The notes beneath the pieces are model-generated. The model was given only the letters and a program-made list of their open reading frames with translations, searched no databases and was not told the origin of the DNA. The translations under genes were made by a program, and so were the position numbers. A stretch of 10,247 nt of DNA from Methanobacterium sp. (lineage in GTDB: Archaea > Methanobacteriota > Methanobacteria > Methanobacteriales > Methanobacteriaceae): positions 1 through 10,247 of the forward strand of contig JAQVTJ010000056.1 in NCBI GenBank assembly GCA_028700095.1, written 5' to 3'. Below, one piece after another: positions 5,958-10,247 of the stretch. Every line of letters starts with the position of its first letter. The stretch's first letter is position 1.

Positions 5958-6363
5958 ATTCAAGCCCCATTACAACCAATTCAATTATATCTAATATATT
6001 AGAAACAGAACATACAATATCATTACCCAATCCATATTTAAATGCATTTTTAAGGTTTAAAATACAAAAAGAGCAGGATGTGATAATTATCTCTGCATCT
6101 ATAGATTTTGCATCTTCAATTCTTTTTGATGCAATTTTAAGTGCAATATCTGGAAAAGCTGATTTAACACCTGCACCACAACATCTAGATCTTTCCCTAT
6201 TTCTATCCATTTCAACTAGAATACTTGTGTTTTTTATTATTTGTCTGGGTTCTTCATATATATTGCAATGTCTGCCTAGATGGCAGGGATCATGGTAAGT
6301 AACTTTTTGATGGGTTTTTTTAATATTAATTTTACCTTCTAATATCAGTTCATTTAAAAGCAT
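5944..6363 (-). CDS. Second CCG domain of the split iron-sulfur protein
   Basis: Counting from the ATG at 6363, the 139 residues include YHDPCHLGRHC (Cys27), EEPRQII, SRCCGAGVKSAFPD (Cys61-Cys62) and ITSCSFCILNLKNAF (Cys97, Cys100): CX33CCX34CXXC, so a complete domain. My memory of the family is that a longer glycine run usually follows the Cys pair (GAGGGV rather than GAGV here), so a small in-frame loss is possible. The ATG is only 17 nt beyond the TAA of the first half and lacks a Shine-Dalgarno; reinitiation is conceivable. The last codons overlap the start of the lutB-like gene. Confidence 0.6.
   Translation of the reverse strand: MLLNELILEGKINIKKTHQKVTYHDPCHLGRHCNIYEEPRQIIKNTSILVEMDRNRERSRCCGAGVKSAFPDIALKIASKRIEDAKSIDAEIIITSCSFCILNLKNAFKYGLGNDIVCSVSNILDIIELVVMGLEYEGF
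5965..5968 (-). promoter_or_regulatory. Shine-Dalgarno site of the lutB-like gene
   Basis: GGGG on the minus strand lies 7 nt before the ATG at 5957, inside the last codons of the CCG gene. It decides between ATG 5957 and the TTG at 5963. Confidence 0.5.
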
Positions 6364-6380
6364 TGAACTATGTTTAACAT

Positions 6381-6662
6381 TTAATTTAATTCCAAATATT
6401 TATTATAATCATTTTTTAATGTGTTATAACAACCTGCACATGATACAAGTATTTCTTCATCATTATCTGGTAGTTGTTTTATTGTTTTCTCCATTACTTC
6501 TAATGCATCGTCTTTATATCCTGTTCGCATTAAAAATGATCCACAGCATTGTTCATTTTTAACTAGGGCATAATCTAGATCAGCCTTTTTTAATATTGTT
6601 TCTGTAGCATTAGAGATGTTATTAAGTTTTTCTCTAACAAAACATCCTCTAAAATATATCAT
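6381..6662 (-). CDS. First CCG domain of the split iron-sulfur protein
   Basis: This 93-residue product begins IYFRGCFVREK with Cys7, followed by EQCCGSFLMRTGY (Cys39-Cys40) and VSCAGCYNTLKNDY (Cys75, Cys78), that is CX31CCX34CXXC, a complete CCG motif. The ATG at 6662 is preceded not by GGAGG but by GGGCGGC 11 nt away, an unusual and rather distant site in an otherwise A/T leader. The stop falls right after the domain. Confidence 0.7.
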   Translation of the reverse strand: MIYFRGCFVREKLNNISNATETILKKADLDYALVKNEQCCGSFLMRTGYKDDALEVMEKTIKQLPDNDEEILVSCAGCYNTLKNDYNKYLELN

Positions 6663-6695
6663 AATTTTTTATTGCCGCCCTTTTTAATAAATGGA

Positions 6696-6712
6696 ATTTA
6701 TATTATTATACT
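6696..6712 (-). promoter_or_regulatory. Putative promoter of the CCG-lutB-like operon
   Basis: The minus strand reads AGTATAATAATATAAAT, with TATA-like AATATAAAT at 6704-6696. Initiation would fall about 6675-6682, so the leader would begin close to the GGGCGGC motif (6674-6680) used as ribosome site. Confidence 0.35.
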
Positions 6713-6766
6713 AGGATATTTTATCTTTTTTTTTACTTAAAATTTTTTTTTCATATAACTCTATTC

Positions 6767-6786
6767 TTTTTTTTTATAAAAAAAAA
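6767..6786. terminator. Perfect 20-bp palindrome T9-AT-A9
   Basis: Nine T, AT, nine A is its own reverse complement. It lies 30 nt past the TAA of the glycosyltransferase gene on the minus strand, where it presents a run of T to RNA polymerase, so it is probably that gene's terminator. Further T runs at 6725-6734 and 6743-6751 lie between it and the CCG promoter. Confidence 0.45.
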
Positions 6787-6815
6787 TTTTAATGATAAAT
6801 TATAATTGAACTTGT

Positions 6816-7808
6816 TTATTTATGTGTTAAATTCCATATTACACCCAATCCATAGGAAATATGTTGTATTGGTAGAAGTATAAAAATATATAATGAATAT
6901 ATGGTTTTGGTTTTAATGAACACTTCAAAAAATACTGAAATTGTGAAAATTATATAGAACAATAATGGAATGAAAATATAAGAACCCAATATATAATATA
7001 ATGGTAGTATAAGTATTAGATAGAAAATAAATATCATTGTAATTGGTACATTTATTGTAATAATGTTTCTATGTTTTTTTACTGTATTTGTTATGTTAAT
7101 TCCATATTTGAACATGTTATTTGCAAATTCCATAATTGAACTTGTTTCATGATGCCATACCATGGCTTTTGGAAAATTAATAAAATAATATCCTGATTTC
7201 CTTAATCTGTAATTTAGTTCATTATCATCTGAAATAATGAGTTTTTCATCATATCTGAACTTTGATATAATATTTTTCTTATATATTGCATTATAGTTAG
7301 CTACGCTTTTAGTATATTTAATGTTTCTTTTAACAAAGGCAGGATTACCTCCAGATGCGATTTGTGAAGTTAATAATGTATTAATCACCATTTCTTTTTT
7401 GTTTCTGGTTTTTGCTACTAAACGCGGCCCACCTGCACCTGCTATAGTTTTATCTGTATCTTTTATAGTATTGTAAAGTGTTAACATCCATTTTTTATCC
7501 ACTATACAATCAGCATCTGTAAATGCTATGTATTTAGAATTGGGATTAGAATTATCAATAACCAAATTTCTTGCAAAACAATGCCCATATAAACCAAAAT
7601 CTGCTTCATCTATAACTTTATATTTAACACCTGATTCTTCCAATATTTTTCTGGTGATTTTTCGTGTGTTATCTGTGCTGTTTCCATCTACAACTATTAT
7701 TTCATAGGTATTTATATTAAAATCTTGGTTTAAAATACTTTTAATGGTATTAGATATATTTTTTTCTTCGTTTCTTGCTATTATTCCAATAGTTATTTTT
7801 ATAGACAT
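6816..7808 (-). CDS. Membrane-anchored family 2 glycosyltransferase
   Basis: The enzyme would transfer a sugar from a nucleotide or dolichyl-phosphate donor to a lipid-linked or surface glycan at the cytosolic membrane face. The GT-A fold begins at residue 5 (ITIGIIARNEEKNI, the nucleotide-binding start), followed by VVDGNSTDNT (39-48), HCFARN (76-81) and the metal-binding DAD (98-100, in FTDADC). Further on are the ASGGNPAFVKR loop (about 151), the acceptor/base region ISDDNELNYRLRKSGY (about 192-208) and VWHHET. Residues about 250-325 contain two to three membrane segments. The 330-residue length and C-terminal membrane anchor resemble ExoA/AglE-type enzymes, but donor and acceptor cannot be read from sequence. 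The ATG has no good Shine-Dalgarno; a TATA-like word 25 nt upstream suggests a leaderless transcript. It is divergent from the methyltransferase gene. Confidence 0.88.
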   Translation of the reverse strand: MSIKITIGIIARNEEKNISNTIKSILNQDFNINTYEIIVVDGNSTDNTRKITRKILEESGVKYKVIDEADFGLYGHCFARNLVIDNSNPNSKYIAFTDADCIVDKKWMLTLYNTIKDTDKTIAGAGGPRLVAKTRNKKEMVINTLLTSQIASGGNPAFVKRNIKYTKSVANYNAIYKKNIISKFRYDEKLIISDDNELNYRLRKSGYYFINFPKAMVWHHETSSIMEFANNMFKYGINITNTVKKHRNIITINVPITMIFIFYLILILPLYYILGSYIFIPLLFYIIFTISVFFEVFIKTKTIYSLYIFILLPIQHISYGLGVIWNLTHK

Positions 7809-7830
7809 TTTTTATAACCAAATAATTCAT

Positions 7831-7841
7831 TATACTATAAT
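7831..7841 (-). promoter_or_regulatory. Putative TATA box of the glycosyltransferase gene
   Basis: ATTATAGTATA on the minus strand is centred about 27 nt before the ATG at 7808, the distance expected for leaderless transcription. A second TATA-like word at 7852-7860 would give a leader of about 20-25 nt. Confidence 0.35.
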
Positions 7842-7938
7842 TAAAAGTTTTTAGTATAATTATGTATATTTTTATATTCTATTTTAAAGTCTAAATTTAC
7901 AATTATAATACATATATTTATTATCTACTAATTAAATT

Positions 7939-7946
7939 AATATAAA
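7939..7946 (+). promoter_or_regulatory. Putative TATA box of the methyltransferase gene
   Basis: AATATAAA is followed about 25 nt later by a likely initiation point near 7968, leaving a short leader that begins just before AGGGGT (7970-7975), the Shine-Dalgarno about 6 nt before the ATG at 7982. Confidence 0.4.
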
Positions 7947-7981
7947 TTAATTCTTTTTAACTGGATTTAAGGGGTCAGTGA

Positions 7982-8938
7982 ATGATTTGTAAGATTTGTA
8001 ATAATTCTATTAATAATAAAAAATTTCAAATTAAAGAAATGATGTTCGGAACTAAATATAAGTTTGGTTACATTGAATGTGGTAGGTGTGGTTGTCTTCA
8101 AATAGCCGAAATACCTGAGAATATTGCACAATATTATCCATCTGACTTTTATTCATTTAAAGATAATTTAATAGAAAATCCTATAAAAAGATATTTACGG
8201 AGGAAACGAAATGAATATACCTACTTTAAAAAGGGTTTGATTGGTAAGTTCATGTTCAATAGATATCCGCCGTATTTCTTTGATAAGCTTGAAAAGTTGG
8301 AAATTGATCTAGATTCCAAAATATTAGATGTTGGATGTGGTTCGGGTCGTTTACTCTACTCATTTAAAGCTTTAGGATTCAAAAATCTAACAGGCGTTGA
8401 TCCATATATAAATAAAACTATAAATAAGAATGAAATTTCCATATACAAAAAAACAATCCATGAACTGGAAGGTAAATATGATCTTATCATATTAAAAAAT
8501 GTTCTTGAACATACACATGATCAACTAGAAACACTAATAAAAATTTCAAAACTTTTAACATCAAACGGAATTTCAATAATCACAATACCACTTAAAAATA
8601 AATATATATGGAATAAATATGGGGTTAATTGGGTTCAAATTGATGCACCCCGCCATTTTTTTATACACACCCTTGAGAGTTTTAAACTTCTATTAAACAG
8701 TACAAATTTAGAAATAAAAAATTTAATATTCGATTCTGATGCTTTTCAATTTTGGGGTAGTGAACAATATAAAATGGGTATTCCATTGATGTCAGAGAAT
8801 TCCTATTTAATTAATCCAAAAAAGAGCATGTTTACCAACAGTCAAATAAAACATTTTAATGATAGAGCTCATGATTTAAATCAAAAAAGATTGGGTGATC
8901 AAATTTTCATAGCACTTGAAAATAAAAAATGTTCATAA
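7982..8938 (+). CDS. Class I SAM-dependent methyltransferase with N-terminal zinc-ribbon
   Basis: The 318-residue protein starts with a cysteine knuckle, CKIC (Cys3, Cys6), paired with CGRCGC (Cys33, Cys36, Cys38), a probable zinc-ribbon. YYPSDFYSF (51-59) is typical of this architecture. The Rossmann methyltransferase domain carries motif I ILDVGCGSGRLL (114-125), the motif II acidic residue in TGVDPY (137-142), motif IV YDLIILKNVLEH (166-177) and WVQIDAPRHFFIHTLES (217-233), which is characteristic of the Methyltransf_23 group found in polysaccharide loci. It probably methylates a sugar or glycan precursor; the substrate is unknown. AGGGGT before the ATG supports the start. It is divergent from the glycosyltransferase and convergent with the flippase, 62 nt away. 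Confidence 0.87.
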   Translation: MICKICNNSINNKKFQIKEMMFGTKYKFGYIECGRCGCLQIAEIPENIAQYYPSDFYSFKDNLIENPIKRYLRRKRNEYTYFKKGLIGKFMFNRYPPYFFDKLEKLEIDLDSKILDVGCGSGRLLYSFKALGFKNLTGVDPYINKTINKNEISIYKKTIHELEGKYDLIILKNVLEHTHDQLETLIKISKLLTSNGISIITIPLKNKYIWNKYGVNWVQIDAPRHFFIHTLESFKLLLNSTNLEIKNLIFDSDAFQFWGSEQYKMGIPLMSENSYLINPKKSMFTNSQIKHFNDRAHDLNQKRLGDQIFIALENKKCS

Positions 8939-9000
8939 AATCCATAGGAATAAATTTTAATAGTTCATAAGGGGAATAAATAAAATTTTAGATATTTCTA

Positions 9001-10247
9001 TTATTTTATTAAATTATTAATTAATATAACATCTTCTTTATTTATCCCTTTTAAAACAAATAATACAACTACATATAAAAATGCAGATGTTAAGATTAAT
9101 ATTAATAAATTAAAATCTTTAAATATCCAGATGAATAAACCCATTATAACTGAAGAAATAACTATTTTTATGGTTTCTTTTAACAATTTTTTTCTATGAA
9201 TAATATATCCTGATCTAATGGCCATTATTAAAACTAATAATAAAATAAGAAATTCAGTTACCAATGTATTGAAACTTGCTGCAATATAGCTATATTTGGG
9301 AATTAAAATAAAATTAAGGGCAATATTAATAACCATCCCAATAAAGGTTATTTTAAACAATAATAATTGTTTATTTGTAGATTGGAAGAGTTGTACAAAT
9401 GCTGCGTTTCCAAATGTGAAAACAGTGGCCCATACAAGTATTTGAAGTGCTGGTGATGATGCTAGAAAACCCTGTCCAAAGATTATAGTTATTATTTTAT
9501 TGGCTAGAATAGTGATTGTTACTCCAAGCGGAACACCAATTAATATCATATATTTAAAATATTTCTCTACTATTAATTTTAATGAATTAGGGGAAGAACC
9601 ATATAACTTGGACATCACCGGGAAAAGTGCAGCATTAATCACAGTGGGAATAAATAATAACAGCAAAACAATCCGATAAGCTGCGTTATATAATCCTACA
9701 GCTTGGTCTCCCTGCATAAAATAGAGCATTACTGAATCTATCCAAATATATATTGTTACAAATACTCCCATTAGACCAAATTGTGCAGATATTTTAACTG
9801 TAGATTTCCAGAAGTCCCAATCAACCTTTATTTTTGGTAGGGGGAGTTTAAAGTTTTTTGTTAAGATAAAAATGTGATATATTAGGATTAATCCACCTAC
9901 CAGAGCATAAAGAATCGTGAATGATATAATTCCATAATTATAGTTTATTAAGATAAAAATTCCAATTAACATTAATATATTATTTAAAACAGATGCAATT
10001 GACTGGTATTCAAGTCTTTCATATGCCTGAAATATTGATGCAAAGAAGTTTGAAAATGTCGTAAAAACTAAAAACATCATCATCAAATAGAGAAGATAAG
10101 CTGTTTGTGTTGGATAACATGTTATTTTTACAAAAACTAAAACAATAATTAATAAAATTAATATTTGTAAGAGTTTTATTGTGAAAATATTATTAAGATA
10201 TTTATTTGTTAAGGATTTTTCCTTAGATAATTCTCTTGTCATGAGAA
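9001..10247 (-). CDS. Wzx-like polysaccharide flippase (MOP/MATE superfamily), 5' end outside the window
   Basis: Flippases of this family move lipid-linked oligosaccharides across the cytoplasmic membrane for surface-glycan assembly. At least ten hydrophobic segments can be followed. Family-like features are AYERLEYQSIASVLNN after the second segment, PTVINAALFPVMSKLYG in the middle and ALQILVWATVFTFGNAAFVQ further on. An ATG at 10242 would give 413 residues, but the frame is open to the right edge with a Leu codon before it. The stretch MTRELSKEKSLTNKYLNN corresponds to the loop about 65-75 residues into typical members. So the true start and the first two membrane segments are very probably outside. 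TAA is at 9001-9003. Together with the glycosyltransferase and methyltransferase it suggests a surface-glycan locus continuing to the right. Confidence 0.88.
   Translation of the reverse strand, partial: LMTRELSKEKSLTNKYLNNIFTIKLLQILILLIIVLVFVKITCYPTQTAYLLYLMMMFLVFTTFSNFFASIFQAYERLEYQSIASVLNNILMLIGIFILINYNYGIISFTILYALVGGLILIYHIFILTKNFKLPLPKIKVDWDFWKSTVKISAQFGLMGVFVTIYIWIDSVMLYFMQGDQAVGLYNAAYRIVLLLLFIPTVINAALFPVMSKLYGSSPNSLKLIVEKYFKYMILIGVPLGVTITILANKIITIIFGQGFLASSPALQILVWATVFTFGNAAFVQLFQSTNKQLLLFKITFIGMVINIALNFILIPKYSYIAASFNTLVTEFLILLLVLIMAIRSGYIIHRKKLLKETIKIVISSVIMGLFIWIFKDFNLLILILTSAFLYVVVLFVLKGINKEDVILINNLIK

Larger units (their letters stand above)
5944..6662 (-). pseudogene. CCG-domain iron-sulfur oxidoreductase subunit (LutA/HdrD-like), split by a 5-bp tandem duplication
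   Basis: Two CCG (CX31-39CCX34-36CXXC) domains bind non-cubane or cubane iron-sulfur clusters in HdrB/HdrD, GlpC and LutA proteins and pass electrons to or from disulfides and hydroxyacids. Here the first domain (6381-6662) ends with LELN-stop; the second, in the -1 frame, is open upstream through N-V-K-H-S-S to the ATG at 6363. The break contains TTAAATTAAATG on the minus strand: a direct tandem TTAAA. Removing one copy gives GAA TTA AAT GTT AAA CAT, joining the halves without residue loss into a protein of 237 residues, the expected size for a two-CCG protein without an N-terminal ferredoxin. It is the first gene of an operon with the lutB-like gene. No N-terminal ferredoxin domain or membrane segment is present, so the product would be cytosolic. 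Confidence 0.8.

Noticed and set aside
5958..5963. TTG at 5963 as start of the LutB-like protein
   Set aside because: ATG at 5957 is in the same frame and has GGGG at a normal 7 nt distance.
4917..6298. Several plus-strand open frames (4917-5264, 5269-5565, 5507-5701, 5894-6298)
   Set aside because: They are antisense to the LutB-like and CCG genes, whose cysteine motifs are on the minus strand; composition is not protein-like.
10240..10242. ATG at 10242 as the flippase start
   Set aside because: The frame is open to the window edge and the first visible residues match an internal loop of the family.
1..10247. tRNA, rRNA, CRISPR array, insertion sequence or integrase
   Set aside because: I looked for G/C-rich cloverleaf blocks, regularly spaced repeats, transposase or integrase motifs and terminal inverted repeats, and found none; repeats present are A/T palindromes only.

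Overview
The window is AT-rich DNA of a methanogenic archaeon. mfnB, a methanofuran biosynthesis gene with all its catalytic residues, an archaeal-type guaB, A/T-rich TATA-box promoters and strong GGAGGT Shine-Dalgarno sites together point to the Methanobacteriales, with the host-associated genera Methanosphaera or Methanobrevibacter most likely. The genus is an inference from base composition and protein style only.

Layout. (1) Positions 1-1464 hold two intact housekeeping genes on the minus strand: the 5' part of guaB (IMP dehydrogenase, running off the left edge) and mfnB. (2) Positions 1678-6662 are a dense cluster of broken genes. They include a hypothetical membrane protein whose C-terminal two membrane segments lie in the -1 frame; an M48 zinc metalloprotease with an in-frame TGA and a missing 3' end; directly abutting it, the 3' end of a second gene that looks like the C-terminal half of an M14-like zinc hydrolase; a LutB-like LUD/ferredoxin protein split by a frameshift; and the CCG-domain (LutA/HdrD-like) iron-sulfur protein upstream of it, split by what looks like a 5-bp tandem duplication. 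A 40-codon small ORF precedes the membrane protein. (3) Positions 6816-10247 hold three intact-looking genes of a surface-glycan locus: a membrane-anchored family 2 glycosyltransferase (minus), a class I SAM methyltransferase with an N-terminal zinc-ribbon (plus) and a Wzx-like polysaccharide flippase (minus, running off the right edge).

How they work together. The CCG and LutB-like genes overlap by 14 nt and form one operon; in intact form they would make an iron-sulfur redox complex related to the LutABC lactate-utilisation system, whose substrate in hydrogenotrophic methanogens I do not know. The glycan genes would make, modify and export a lipid-linked saccharide. Nothing here looks like a new defence or mobile system: I see no insertion sequence, integrase, CRISPR array or tRNA. 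The most notable signal is five separate gene-breaking lesions of several kinds within 5 kb, flanked on both sides by intact genes. Two of them fall exactly at domain boundaries (LUD|ferredoxin and CCG1|CCG2), so gene fission is a real alternative to decay. One falls on two in-phase U UUU UUA heptamers, so -1 recoding is a real alternative there.
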